From: Tetracentron sinense
Taxonomy: Eukaryota > Streptophyta > Magnoliopsida > Trochodendrales > Trochodendraceae
Length of the DNA stretch: 64,000 bases
Assembly: GCA_015143295.1 (NCBI GenBank)
Contig: CM026556.1
Coordinates: 21,700,547-21,764,546, forward strand
Direction: 5' to 3'
Shown here: piece after piece, positions 32,961-44,711 of the stretch
How the letters are laid out: every line of letters begins with the position of its first letter
Position numbering within the stretch: the stretch's first letter is position 1
The notes under the pieces: model-generated
What the model saw: the letters and a program-made list of their open reading frames with translations, nothing else
Told to the model about the DNA's origin: nothing
Database searches by the model: none
Translations under genes and position numbers: made by a program

Positions 32961-33495
32961 CAGTCAGACTGTTGAACTAGGATACTCCTTAAGTTTCATG
33001 TTTTTATTTAGGAGGTTACTGTGGACCTTGTTTTATTTTGTGACTTTTGATGTATTTTGTCTTGGTTGTACACAGTACAAACCTTTTATGGATGTTATTG
33101 ACATGGATACTTCTGCAATATTACTCTGAGTTTATGTTATCTCCTGCTTTTACCTTAATTCTATTGTTTATATTCCACCTTTGGCATTTCGAGTCAAAAA
33201 GGGGGAGAAGATGGTTTCATAGACTTCATTGTTATTATTGTGATATGGATATAGGATATGGGTATTATGGATTATTGCTTTGAATATTATTTCTCATGCT
33301 TCACAGGTCTTTGGTTGAGCATGTGCAGGCAAACAGGTTCTAAGATTGGTGAAACATGACAAGTTGAAAGTGTCATGTAATTTTCTTTATTGAGTCATGT
33401 AAAGGTCAAATTTTCATTTTTGAATCAATTGGGAAAATTTGAACCTAGTATGTGAGTCAGTCGTGTTTTGTCCCGGAATTGCCAAAGGGGGAGAT

Positions 33496-34678
33496 TGTAA
33501 ATCCCTAAATAGGTGTTGGCAAATTCCGTGATCATTAGATAGGTCATGTGAGTTGAATCATGTTCAACTTGTCAGAAGAGAAGAGCTAAAGCTTAAAGAA
33601 GATTGAAGAAAGAGAAGAAAAAGCTTCGACTCTGGATCTAAACAGGTAATGGACTTAGAGACCCCTACCTAGGTTGGTTTTGGCTTAGATAACTCTAAAC
33701 ATACCTAGGAGGATAGTTTTAAACCTAACAAAGTTGTTTGATCTTAGTTGAATCAAATAAACATGAAAAGACATATGGTTTGAACAAAATTCTGTCTCAA
33801 CCGATCGCTCGGTATTGGGACCGATCGATCGGTGGCTATCGACTGGACAAAAAGTTTGTATGGGGTATTTTTCCAGAGAGTTGATTTATAACCGATCGAT
33901 CGGTCATTTAGACCGAGCAATCGGTAGTGAGCACCGATCGATCGGTCCCCGTAAAAAGAATTTTTCTTTTTCTGGATTCTTTTTTCAAACCCTATATAAA
34001 CAACTTTTTGGAGACCTAATTCGTGTCTTTGATATTTTTGAAAGAGTAGAGGTCTGAGATACTCTTCTAGGGTTTTTCTATTGCTTTTATTAGATCTTTG
34101 TTGATCTCTCCTCTTTCTTAGATCCTAGAGAATGCAAGTATAGATCTAAACCTTTGATCTTGCATTGTGTGATCTCAGATCTGTATGAGATCCCTCTAGG
34201 GTTTGAAATTTCTTAAATTGATTCACAACCCTACACCTTGTGTGTGTGTGTCCGGTGTTTGATCCGGAGCCTTCGTGGAAGGAGATCGATCGTGTGTGAT
34301 CGTGGTTTTGAAGTCGCTTGAAAAGATTTGGTCGGTGTGGAACCGAAGCTGCTACGGCGGAGATCGAATCTGCTGGTTCGTGGAAATCAAGAGTAAGAGT
34401 CTATACTTAGGAACGTCATTTCTGTTTTGGTAAGGTCTTGTCTTGTACTTGATATCTTTTCATAGTGAATTTTATTGCTGGACAAGGTCCCGTGGTTTTT
34501 TCCCGTTAGGGTTTTCCACGTAAAAATCTTCTGTGTTTGATTTGTGTGGATTGTCTGATTGAATTGTTCATTAATTTCTAAACATATTAATTGAAAAATT
34601 AAAATTGGTTATAAATTATTAGATAGACCTATTCACCCCCCTCTAGGTCTTAGAGATCATTGATCTGGATAAATTTCA
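33496..34678 (+). repeat. Element F 3' LTR
   Basis: Almost identical to 28748-29949, including the TATA box at 33991-34000. The palindrome block (33799-33953) is shorter than in the 5' LTR by one repeat step. It ends GGATAAATTTCA, followed by the ATGAT duplication. Confidence 0.9.
33799..33953 (+). promoter_or_regulatory. U3 palindrome cluster, element F 3' LTR
   Basis: Same elements as 29051-29220, with ACCGATCGATCGGT three times (33820, 33891 and 33933 regions) and the TTTGTATGGGG and TTTTTCCAGAGAG core. Confidence 0.6.
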
Positions 34679-34755
34679 ATGATATTATTGCTTATTGTTA
34701 GTAGTATGTATACGCTGAGTATTCCACGCTCAGCCGATATTTGTTATCATGGGTT

Positions 34756-34878
34756 CCTTTCGACTTGTGTGGTTCGGAGCCATGGGTAGAGGAAGAATAT
34801 CACGACCCGGAGCCTTCTATGGACCACTACCAGAATGATGGCTCGCTAGATAGGCGTCACGACTTTGATTTCTGTTGA
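34756..34878 (+). other. Conserved LTR small reading frame, element C copy
   Basis: The open stretch encodes PFDLCGSEPWVEEEYHDPEP and further residues. It lies 22 bases after the conserved hairpin GCTGAGTATTCCACGCTCAGC (34714-34734). The PFD-C-PWVEEEY core matches A, B and D. Confidence 0.5.
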
Positions 34879-35168
34879 CTACGGTAGTTAGAAAGATATG
34901 ACATTTTGTTGAGTGAGAGTGGGACTTGTCCACTCCACATTTTGGATATATACATATGTATTCTGTCGGTTCAAACTTGAACTAATCGATAGGAGTATTT
35001 ATTGTAAGTTGCTTCCTCAATGTTTCATAAATCGTTTCTGCTATGCATGTCTGTGAACTCTAAGAGGTTGTTAAGTGTGCCTTATGTATCATATGGGAGG
35101 TATGATACGGCGGTCACGAGCTAAAGTATCCCTAACTCTTAGGGGGTATTTTGGGTCACGACAGCGCT

Positions 35169-36180
35169 AATAGGGATAGATGCATTTCGAAGGATGAGGG
35201 ATCCGGTATCTTGTGGTAGCATTGATCCGTTAGTGGCAGAGGCATGGATCAAGTAGCTGGAGAAGCTGTTCTTAGTGTTGTTGTCCATTAAGTCAGAGAG
35301 GGTCACCTGGGTCGCCTTTATGTTGGAAGGTGAGGTCGATCATTGGTGGAGGTCCGCTGTTTGGACTTGAGGAGAATTTCTTTATATATTCTACAAGAAG
35401 TACTTCCCGGTAGGAATGAGAGAGAAGAAGGAAGTTGAATTCATTACCTTGGAGCAAGGTAATTTATCGGTGGCCGAATACGAGGCCAAGTTTTCAGCGT
35501 TCTCCAGATTTGCTCCGCATATGACAGCTACAGAGGATATGAAGGCTAGAAATTTCGAGAGGGGGTTGAAGGCCTACATCAAGGATAGGGTTTCTGTGTT
35601 TAGGCATGAGACATATGCAGAGGCCGTGGACAAAGCTCAGTTGGCTGAGACAAATTCAGAGGAATTCTTCAGGAGAAGGGAGAGTGTTAGAGGCCAGTCC
35701 AGTAGCTTGGCACCGTCAAAGAAGAGGGCTAGGAATGCCCCATACCAGCCTTCAGGGCCAGCAAAGTCGCAGAAGTCTTACTCTACACTATAGGCTTCTC
35801 ACCCTTTTGCTCCACAACCTTCAAGCCCGACAACTACGCTAGCACCTCGCCCGCGCCCTTTACATTCTCTTATGAGGTCTGTACTCATTGTGGTAGGAGG
35901 CACGTGGCCGGAGATTGTTGGAAGCTATCAGGTGGATGCTTTCACTGTGGTGACTAGCACCACATGATTAGAGATTTTTCCCCCCGACAGTTGTCATCCC
36001 AGTCTTAGGGGAGCAGGCCCCCAATTTAGCAGCCTTCTCAGTAGGCTCTTCACAGGCATCAAGGCCCTTACAGTCGACACGACCACCTCACCAAGCAAAC
36101 CAGGGTCGGTTCTTTGCCATGACCAAATGAGACGCACATGCATCTGACGATGTTGTTCAAGGAACGCTAGAGTGCTAAAT
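35169..36180 (+). pseudogene. Element B gag, second part
   Basis: It resumes after solo LTR C with the gag core (AFRRMRDPVSCGSIDPLVAE; LEQGNLSVAEYEAKFSAFSR) and continues through a linker (ETNSEEFFRRRESVRGQSSS). Cysteine-histidine knuckle remnants follow at about 35875-35985. Same order as in A and G. Broken. Confidence 0.75.
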
Positions 36181-36279
36181 TCTTCAAGTTGTGAATGCTT
36201 ACTATTATATGATATGTTTGTACAACATGCTACCAATACTTATGTATTTTCTTGCTTGAAATCTATTGATGTGAGTTAT

Positions 36280-38008
36280 TTAATTACACAGGTGCGTTAT
36301 TAGTAAATGAATGTCTAGCCCGAGTATTGATCGACACAAGATCCACTCATTCTTTCATCTCGCCTAATTTTGCGAAGGGATTTTCATCCGAGTCGAGTCC
36401 ATTGGACCATGAGTTGTCCAATTTGACTCCACTTGGCAAGTAGGTGGTTTTTGACCAAATGTACAAGGAGTGTGTGGTTCAAGTTGGGCAGAATGAGTTG
36501 TTGGCCGACCTTATCATTCTGGAGTTCCAAGACTTCGATGTCATTCTCGGGATGAATTGGCTCTCGGCTCACCACAGGCATGTGGCTACTTTTGAGAAGA
36601 TGGTGGACTTTAGGCCAGAAGGTGTAAATTCGTTTCATTTCCAAGGATTTCGAAGAAGAGGCATCGCCCATTTCACGACTCTAAGTCTTTAGAACCGCAG
36701 GCACGAGGCTCCTCAGCAATTCCTATCGTGAGTGAGTACTTGGACATATTTCCCAAGGATTTTCCTGGATTGCCTCCAGATCAGGAGATTGAGTTCACGA
36801 TAGAGCTTTCTCTTGGCACTACTCCGATTTCTAGGATGTCATACAGGATGGCCCCAATAAAGCTTAAGGAGTTGAAGGAGCAGATCGAAGAGTTACAACA
36901 ACTTAGTTACATCCGACCAAGTGTGTCACCGTGAGGAGTTCTAGTATTCTTCGTAAAGAAGAAGGATTGGTCGATGAGGATATGCATCGACTATAGGCAG
37001 TTGAACAAGGTCAGGATCAAGAATCGTTATCCATTGCCTCGGATAGACGACTTGTTTGACCAGTTGAAATGAACGAGATTTTTCTCAAAAATCATTCTTC
37101 AATCGAGTTATCATCAATGGAAGATCAAGGCGGAAGACAATCCTAAGACTGCCTTCAGGACTCGGTATGGGCCCTATGAGTTCCTAGTTATGCCTTTTGG
37201 TCTGACGAATGCACCGACAACCTTTATGGACTTAATGAACCGGGTGTTCAGACCTTGCCTCGATCGATATGTCATTGTCTTTTTTGACAACATCTTGGTG
37301 TATTCCCAGACACAGGAAGAGCATGATCGAGACCTTCGAGAGCATAGCTTGTATGCCAAGTTAAGTAAATGCAAATTTTGGTTAGAAAAGGTGGCATTGC
37401 TTGGCCACATTGTATCCACTGAGGGCATTTCAGTGGATCCAGTGAAGATAGAGATAGTGATGAGTTGGGAGAGGCCCAGGAGTGTTCCGAAATGCGTAGC
37501 TTCCTCAGTTTGGCAGGCTACTACCGGAGATTTGTAGAAGGATTCTCCAGTTTAGCGGCACAGCTCACATATCTTACGCATAAGAATGCCAAGTTTGTTT
37601 GGAGCGACAAGCATGAGAATAGCTTTATAAAGTTGAAGAAGAGGCTTACTACAGCTCCTGTTCTCACAGTTCCATCAGGAAGTGATGGATTTGTAGTATA
37701 CAGCGATACCTCGCAAGTTGGGATAGGATGTGTTCTTATGCAGAACAGGAAGGTCATCGCCTATGCTTCCTATCAGTTGAAAGAGTATGAATAGAACTAT
37801 CCTACGCACGACTTGGAACTTATCATAGTTATGTTTGTATTGAAGATTTAACGGCACTACCTGCATGGGAAACATTTTGATGTGTTTACAGATCACAAGA
37901 GCTTAAAGTATCTACTTTCCTAAAAGTAGCTAAACTTGAGGTAACATAGATGGATGGAATTCTTGAAGGACTACAAGTGCTCTATCAGTACCACCCAGGT
38001 AAAGCGAA
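36280..38008 (+). pseudogene. Element B protease, reverse transcriptase and RNase H
   Basis: Protease-like coding at about 36300-36690 (VLIDTRSTHSFISPNF; DFDVILGMNWL). RT at about 36730-37450 ([42 protein letters not shown]; the polymerase box region at 37275-37300). RNase H at about 37500-38000 (FVVYSDTSQVGIGCVLMQ; HDLEL; FTDHKSLKYLL). The motif order is that of chromovirus Ty3/gypsy elements. Interrupted at 38008 by H. Fossil with many breaks. Confidence 0.8.
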
Positions 38009-41000
38009 CTGAAGGGAATCCAGATAAAAAATTATGCAGAAAATTGGATCCTGAGGATCTATATACCATTGAAAGCAACTAATACTATCTACAAGTTTTA
38101 GTCAAATTACCTCGGTGAATGATGTTCACTGGTGAAGCAAAAACTAACTCGAACTGTCAGAACTTTGTAGAGATTTCTCAAAGAAATACTCGAAGCTCGA
38201 TCATTGTTCTTCGCTATTCCCACGAAGCTTTGGAATCTCAACTTGGTATTGAAGAAACAAAGAGAAATAGATGGATTGTTGATGTAGACTTTCTATCACC
38301 AATAACCTTAGAGTTCAAAACCCTAAAGTTGAAAAACCAACTAAGAATACCCTATGCAGCTCACGAAAATCCAAGGGGATCTCCCTTGGTGCTCACGGTT
38401 TTGGAGAAGAGGAGAGAGAGAGAGATTTCTCTTTTCGGTTTGGGGGGTTGTGGTATATTTATAGGATTTGGATCATATCCAATCCTAATCCAATTACAAC
38501 TTATCCCTTAGGAATTATTTATTGATAATAACTCTTATTACTAATTAAATAAAAACCCTAGTTTATCTATAACTATTCTAGTTATAGTAAACCTACTAAT
38601 TTAGGAGTCCTTCTCAAAAGAGGATTCCTTAATTAAAATGATTAACCAAACTCCTCAATAAAGGAATCCTAATCCAATTAGAAGACCATCCAAAAGGGGG
38701 GGGGGGGGGGGTGAGCAAAGGGAGGGCATGAGCATTAGGGGAGTCATGGACTCCTAGTTGTAATCCAACTCTTGGTTCCTTGCTTTCCAAGCATTGAAAA
38801 TTAATTCCATAATTAAAGGAGTTATTATTCAATAATTATTCAACTAACCTAATCCTAATCCAATTAGGAAAGCTTAAGTGGGCGCCCCACCCTAGGGTTT
38901 AAATCCATGGGCTTGGACCCACATTAAAGTCATTTAGATTGTAAGATTCTTATTAATTTGATTAATAGAGACTTCTTCTTTATCTATTGTGTATTCATTA
39001 TGGGTAATTGACCATGATCATGAGATGATCTATACAATATGGATATCGATAAAGGTCCTGAGGATATATTGTAGGAAAGCTATGTGATGGGACTATCACA
39101 GGCAGACATAGCTTTCCAGTTCCTTATACCTTATATAGTCACAACTATGGGTGAAGCTGGGCACTTCACTTATATGGCTGTCACTATGCTAAGATGTTTT
39201 CAATAGTTGAGATGTAGTTTTATCTCAAACTATTGTAGTGGAAACTACATATCAGCATATGGGTGCTTAAATATACACTGATTGATTGCATGTAATGAGA
39301 GACCTCTTGCATAAACATACTATCAGATAGTTGGTCTATCATTCACATTGAACAGTTTCAATGATCCTTATATTTGATCAGTTCATTTATAACTGAGTCA
39401 TAATGAATTTCAAACAAGAATTCCATACTCATTAATTTGAGAGATTATCCAAGTTCTGGATAAGACAGTCGATTAAGCTTAAATCCTATGCAGGTGTTTT
39501 TGAAACAAAATAAATTTGAAAAATATTTTTATTAAAATATATTATACTTATAATAGGTTTTTGTCAAAGTGTTTTACATGAGAAATTGTTTCTCATGACT
39601 TAATCAGAAGTCTTGGAAACCTGGATGATGTGCAATGGACTATGAGTTAGATAGTATATTAATCTCAAAGGCCCATTAGGGATAATGTAATTGGAATGAT
39701 CAATTGAATTAAAAAGTTCATGTGGCGGGATCCATATTGGTTAATATTCTTAAACTGGGAATCAATTGCAACATGGATATCTCACGTCACTTGCAATTCC
39801 GATGTAATTCCTATTTAGGGTCAATGGGATAACATTGGGTAAGGCAGGGTTTGGATGTCGCAGAGCAATCTGTGGAGATGGTCACATTAGAAATACAAGC
39901 TCATTTAATTGATTAAATGTTAATCAATTAATAAAGTGATTAAATGTTAATCACTATTAAATAGATTAAATGTTAATCTATGATTTGAATTAATTGTTAA
40001 TTTAAATTAGAGGATAATATTAGTAATTATTTAATTAACCTAATTAAAGGGAAAATGAGTTTGACCCATATCCATAAACCCATTAAGAATGGACCTTAAA
40101 AGTGGGCCCAAGCCCATGGCATTTAATCCCTAGGGTGGGGCACCCATTGGTGTATCCTAATTGGATTAGGATTTGGTTAGTTGTATAATTATTTAATTAC
40201 TAATCCTTAATTCATAGAATTAAATTCCAATACTTGGATTGCAAGAAAGATTGAGATAAGATGGAATTGGAATACAACTAGGAGTGCAAGACCCCATGAA
40301 GCTCACCCCCCCCCTTTGGATGCTTTCCTAATTGGATTAAGATTCCAATTTTGAGGTAGTTGGTTTAATCCCTTTATTTAAGGAATCCCTTTTGAAAAAT
40401 GACTCTTAATTAGTAGGTTTATCATAACTAGAGTAGTTATAGATAAACTAGGAGTTTATATTATTAATGATAAGAGTTATTATTAATTAATAATTCTTAA
40501 GGGATAAACTTCTAATTGGATTAGGATTGGGATATGATCCAAATCCTATATATATGCTTATACCCCAAAACGTGTGGGGGTATTCCTTCAAATCTCTCTC
40601 TCTCAATTTTCACTCTCCAAACCGTGAGCCCCAAGGGAGTTCCCCTTGGATTTTCGTGAGCTACATAGGGTATTCCTAATTGGATTTTTGAAGCTTAGGG
40701 TTTTAAACTCTAGGGTTTTGGTTGATAGAAAGTCTACACCAACATTCCATCTTCTTCTCTTTGATTCTTTAATACCTAGAAGAGATTCCAAAGCTTCGCG
40801 GGGATAGCGAAGAACAAGGATCGAGCTTCGAGTATTTCTTCGAGAAATCTCTACAAAGAGTTCTGACGGTTCGAGTTGGTTTTCGCTTCACCGGTGAACG
40901 TCATTCTCCGAGGTAATTTGACTAAAACTTGTAGATAGTATTAGTTGCTTTCAATGGTGTAAAGATCATCGGGGTCCAGTTTTCCGCATAAATTTTTATT

Positions 41001-41014
41001 TGGATTCCCTTCAG
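38009..41014. mobile_element. Element H: 3-kb inverted-repeat element with LTR-like, outward-facing arms
   Basis: The outer ends are CTGAAGGGAATCC (38009) and GGATTCCCTTCAG (41014). Inverted arms of about 920 bp (38009-38935 and 40090-41014) are roughly 85-88% identical by eye, including a G run (38697-38712) matched by a C run (about 40304-40313). The centre is about 1.15 kb and non-coding. Each arm reads outward like an LTR: TATA-like CCTATATATATGC (right arm, about 40544), CT-rich leader, TTAGTTGCTTTCA, then ATGGTRTA-type primer-site sequence and a GGATCC/GGGTCC leader. It sits between RNase H and integrase of element B, with no clear target duplication. Family uncertain; fossil. Confidence 0.65.
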
Positions 41015-42555
41015 CCTCCTAGACTACTGACCCACATGATGGTTCACAAGTGGAAGATGTTGGAAGTCATGGCGAACCTCGATACTAGTTTTAACATTCT
41101 TACCTTTGGGCCAGTCATGGCTAATCTTATGGTCAGACCTTATAACCTGGTCTAGATCCAAGAGTTGCAAGGTTCAGATGCAGAACTTTTGCTTACCAAG
41201 ATAAGGCAGTTAGCAATAGGAGTGATGAATTCTCTTTGAATGGTGATGGATTCATCATATTTAAGGGAAGGTTATGTGTTCCTAATGATAAGGAGTCGAG
41301 GAGTGAGATCTTAGATGAAGCTCACCGGTCCAAGTACACGGTGTATCCTAGGGGTACGAAGATGTTTGAGAACCTGAAGAAGCACTTTTGGTGGAGAAGC
41401 ATGAAGAGGGAGGTGACGGAGTATGTGTCCCAGTGCTTGGTGTGCCGGTAGATCAAGGCCCAGCATACGAGACCAGCAGATCTTTTGCAGTCTCATCCGA
41501 TTCCCGAGTGAAAATGGGAGAATATCTCCATGGATTTCATTGTTGGGTTGCTAAGGATTATGAAGAACTCCGATGCCATTTGGGTGGTGGTTGACCGTTT
41601 GATGAAGTCCGCCCATTTCTTGCCTTATCGAACTATGTTCAACTCGAACCAGCTTGCGTACATCAAAGAAATGGTTCGGTTGCACAGGGTGCCAGTTAGC
41701 ATTGTGTCAGATAGGGATCCAAGGTTTACTTCTAGGTTCTGGAATAGTTTTCAGAGTAACATGGGTTACCGTTTGGACTTTAACACTGATTTTCATCCAC
41801 GGACTGGCAAACCGAGAGGGTGGATAAAATTATAGAGGACATGCTCCGGACTTGTAAGTTGGACTTCAAAGGTAGTTGGGAGGATCACTTACCATTGATT
41901 GAGTTCGCCTACAATAACAGGTATCAGACAAGTATCCAAATGGCACATTTTGAGGCCTTGTATGGGAGAAGTTGTAGGTCTCCTCTATACTGGGATGAAG
42001 TAGGAGAAAGGAAGGTTTTGGGTCTTGAGTTGATTGAGCAAACCATAAACAGGGTCAAGATCATCAAAGAGCAGTTGAAGATAGCCTAGAGTCGGCAAAA
42101 GAGCTATACTCACTGCAGGGACTTGGAATTTCAGGTTAGGGATCAAGTCTTTGTGAGGATTTCTCCTAGTAAAGGGATTATGAGGTTTGGCAAGAGGGGT
42201 AAGCTCAGCCCGAGGTACGTAGGTCCGTTTGAGATCTTCACCAGAGTTGGTGAAGTTGTTTATGGGGTAGCTCTACCTACTCACATGATAGTAGTTCACA
42301 ACGTATTTCATGTGTTCATGCTTCGAAAATACATTCTGGATCCTTCTCATGTCATAAATCTTGATCCGTTGGAAATTCGGGAGGATCTCACCTTGGTAGA
42401 GCAGCCAATTCAGATTTTGGACCATAGAGATCAAGTTTTGCATAACAAGACAAGTTCCATGATTCTTGTTCAATGGCAACATCATGCTAGAGAAAAAGCC
42501 ACGCGGGAGTGCGAAGCAGAAGTAAGGGAGAAATACCGTCAATTATATATATAAG
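41015..42555 (+). pseudogene. Element B integrase and chromodomain-like tail
   Basis: The zinc-binding part (HRSKYTVYPRGTKMFENLKK; QCLVCR) lies at 41320-41450. The DDE core is at 41520-41960 (MDFIVGLL; SIVSDRDPRFTSRFW; IEFAYNNRY). The C-terminal region at 42120-42555 has KLSPRYVGPFEI, HNVFHVFMLRKYI, and a chromodomain-like end, VQWQHHAREKATRECE. Such tails steer chromovirus integration into heterochromatin. Fossil. Confidence 0.8.
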
Positions 42556-42622
42556 CTTGGATATTGTCTGTATTTGGTATCATCCTAATTTCGGGGATGA
42601 AATTTTTGTCAAAGGGGAGGAT

Positions 42623-44711
42623 GTAGAACCTCGGTTCTCACAGTCATTGTTCATGTGAATAGTGCTAAGAATAGTGCCAATGCACTGTTCTTGTAAAAGG
42701 GTTAAAGCCTTATGGTTTTAATTAATTAAATGAAGAAAAGGTTTTGCCATTTGAATTTAGTGTTTAACGTATTGTAGTATGTATGGGAGTTTTAGAGTAT
42801 ATTCTTTTATGATTCATGGGAGTTAAAAACAAAGTAAGAAAGGAGTCTAAGTGAGAAAAATAGGAAAAACAGCAAAAATAGGAAAAATCAGGAGTCACTC
42901 ATCGATAGTGCAAAGGAAGCACTCCCACTTGTTGATGAGTCATCAAAACAGTGAGTTAGGGAAATTCCAGAAGCCTCACTCATCGACGAGTCCTATTGGA
43001 GAACCCGAACTCCTCGACGAGTGAGCCCACTCGTCGACGAGTTAAATGCGTAGAATTTGGGAACAGTTACGCGTGAAGGGTATTTTTGAGTTTTGGTCAC
43101 CCTAACTCTATAAATACCCAAATTTCGAGGGGTTAAGTGTTCTAACACTTAGAGATAAACTTTTGAGAGAAAAAGGGAGATAACCTAGGGTTCCAAAATT
43201 GGGTTTTGTGTGAGATCAATGGAGGATCTCGATCTTTGCTTCTAAAGCTTCCTCAAGCTTGGATCTTCTTTCCTCGAGCGTGGATCCTCATCCTCAAGCT
43301 CAAGTTCATGTCCAAGCCATCTCTTAAGCCAAGATTTGGCCTTTGCAAGGTAAGTATGCATTACTAGTTGATTTAGTGATAACCTAGATCCTAAACCTAG
43401 ATTATTAAAGCATGAATGTTGATATTTAGGTATGAGTAGTTCCTATTTTTGAAATTAATCATGTTTCCCTAAATGTAATGATTATTGAGCATGTTATGGA
43501 TGTAATAGGCTAAGTACCCATGATTTATGCAATGTATGCTATATTAATGATTACCCATGAATATGAATGTATGTTTAAAGGTATATTCATGAATGTAACT
43601 ATGCTTTCAATTCTAATATGCGACTATTTTAAGTTTTCCCATGATAACATAATGTTCACAAAATCCCTTATGCACAAGCCTGTATTGCTTGACCGAGATT
43701 TTCTAAATACAAGAAATTGAAAATAAACCAAACCACAAGACAAGTGATTCCACGAATGAATGACAAGGTCAAGCTTTGGGTTGGTCAAGGATATGGCATA
43801 TCCAAGGATATGTCATATCTGGCTTCAAGAAAAGACAAGCAAGAATGATAATGCCAAACTTTGAGTTTAGTCAAGGATATTAGTATGTCTTTTCCATTTC
43901 AATGAAGGGTGTTTACACACCCGGCTTAAAGTTGTTTCAAGTATTTCGATGAGTAGTATTTACATACCCGGCTTTCAAGTAGTTTCAACGGCACTAATAT
44001 CTGGCTTCAAGAACAAGACAAGACAAGACAAGTATGATTCAAACAAGAACAAGACAAGACAAGACAAACATGATTCTCACATAATTAGAATAAGAACAAG
44101 CCAAAAATAATGTTTTAAGCACGATGAACAAGTTTTGAAAATATGAAAAGCTAATTTCAAGTATGATCTATGTAATATGCACATGTGATTTAAAAGAGGA
44201 TTTTACAGTTCGGTTTCTTACATGCACATGAATGTATTGTTTAAACTCAGTATACTATGAATTGTATTATATCACCATTAGCTTGTAGCTTGTACTCGTT
44301 GAGTGTTTCAATACTCAGCCATATATTTTGATGTCGGTAGGTACACCGTTCAATATCTGTGCTCCTAGTTCGTGGATCGAGGAAGACTATGGTGAGGAGG
44401 AGCCTCATGTGGAGCCTACATTAGAGCCTCAAGTGGAGGCTAGAGATTTAGACATTTAGATCTATCAGGGTGACTACTGAGAGAGAGAGAGTTTTATATT
44501 TTGTATTTTGATGGGTGGGCATATCCACTCTTACATTTAGTCATGTTGTTATTGTATAAAACTCTTAAAATATGATCATGTATGTATAAAAGAAAAATTT
44601 TGTTAGCTTCCATTGTAGTATGCTTTGTTATTATGCAGGATGGTTGATATGGTATGTCAAGTCATGAGCCAAAGTCTCCTAAACTCTTAAGGCAGATTTT
44701 GGCTCCCGACA
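42623..44711 (+). repeat. Element B 3' LTR
   Basis: Preceded by polypurine tract AAAGGGGAGGA. It begins TGTAGAACCTCGG and ends CCCGACA, with TTCAC after it. Palindrome cluster 42897-43045 (ACTCGTCGACGAG), conserved hairpin at 44299-44318, and the small frame counterpart from about 44331 (MSVGTPFNICAPSSWIEED). Confidence 0.85.
42897..43045 (+). promoter_or_regulatory. U3 palindrome cluster, element B 3' LTR
   Basis: CTCATCGACGAG, CTCCTCGACGAG and CTCGTCGACGAG with the GGGAAATTCCAGAAGCC core. It differs in repeat number and spacing from the 5' LTR copy at 25106-25241. Confidence 0.55.

Larger units (their letters stand above)
28748..34678 (+). mobile_element. Element F: young SIRE-like Ty1/copia element carrying gag but no pol
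   Basis: Flanked by ATGAT (28743-28747 and 34679-34683). LTRs 28748-29949 and 33496-34678 both start TGTAAATCCCTAAATAGG. Primer site ATTGGTATCAGAGC at 29950, polypurine tract AAAGGGGGAGAT before the 3' LTR. Contents: an intact gag frame, a stub resembling the start of pol, and a second frame of the Transposase_32 type. By eye about 20 substitutions separate the LTRs over 1.18 kb, plus one short length difference in the palindrome block. That is 1.6-1.7%, or roughly 0.6-0.7 million years at 1.3e-8. It must have been mobilised by another element's enzymes. Confidence 0.9.
27414..35163 (+). mobile_element. Element C: solo Tekay-like LTR inside the gag of B, split by F
   Basis: It begins TGTAGAACCCTG at 27414 and ends GGTCACGACA at 35163, flanked by GCACT and GCGCT (one mismatch). 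Removing copia element F leaves one LTR of about 1.8 kb with no interior, so it is a solo LTR made by recombination between the two LTRs of an element. Features: U3 palindromes, TATAAAAGG at 27891-27899, CAAGGTAGATACA at about 28098, and a conserved hairpin and small frame at 34714-34878. Confidence 0.85.
24832..44711 (+). mobile_element. Element B: Tekay/Del-like Ty3/gypsy element nested in A
   Basis: Flanked by the 5-bp duplication TTCAC. 5' LTR 24832-26895 and 3' LTR 42623-44711 (both about 2.07 kb, ending CGACA). Interior: primer site TTTGGTATCAAAGC, gag, protease, RT, RNase H, integrase and a chromodomain-like tail. It is interrupted by solo LTR C inside gag and by inverted-repeat element H between RNase H and integrase. 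LTR divergence over the first 230 bp is about 10% by eye, mostly transitions. At 1.3e-8 per site per year that would be some 3-4 million years. It is broken in more than ten places. Confidence 0.85.

Noticed and set aside
44010-44100. AAGACAAGAC purine-rich repeats in the LTRs of A and B as a microsatellite of interest
   Set aside because: Short, degenerate and present in all related LTRs; ordinary low-complexity LTR sequence.
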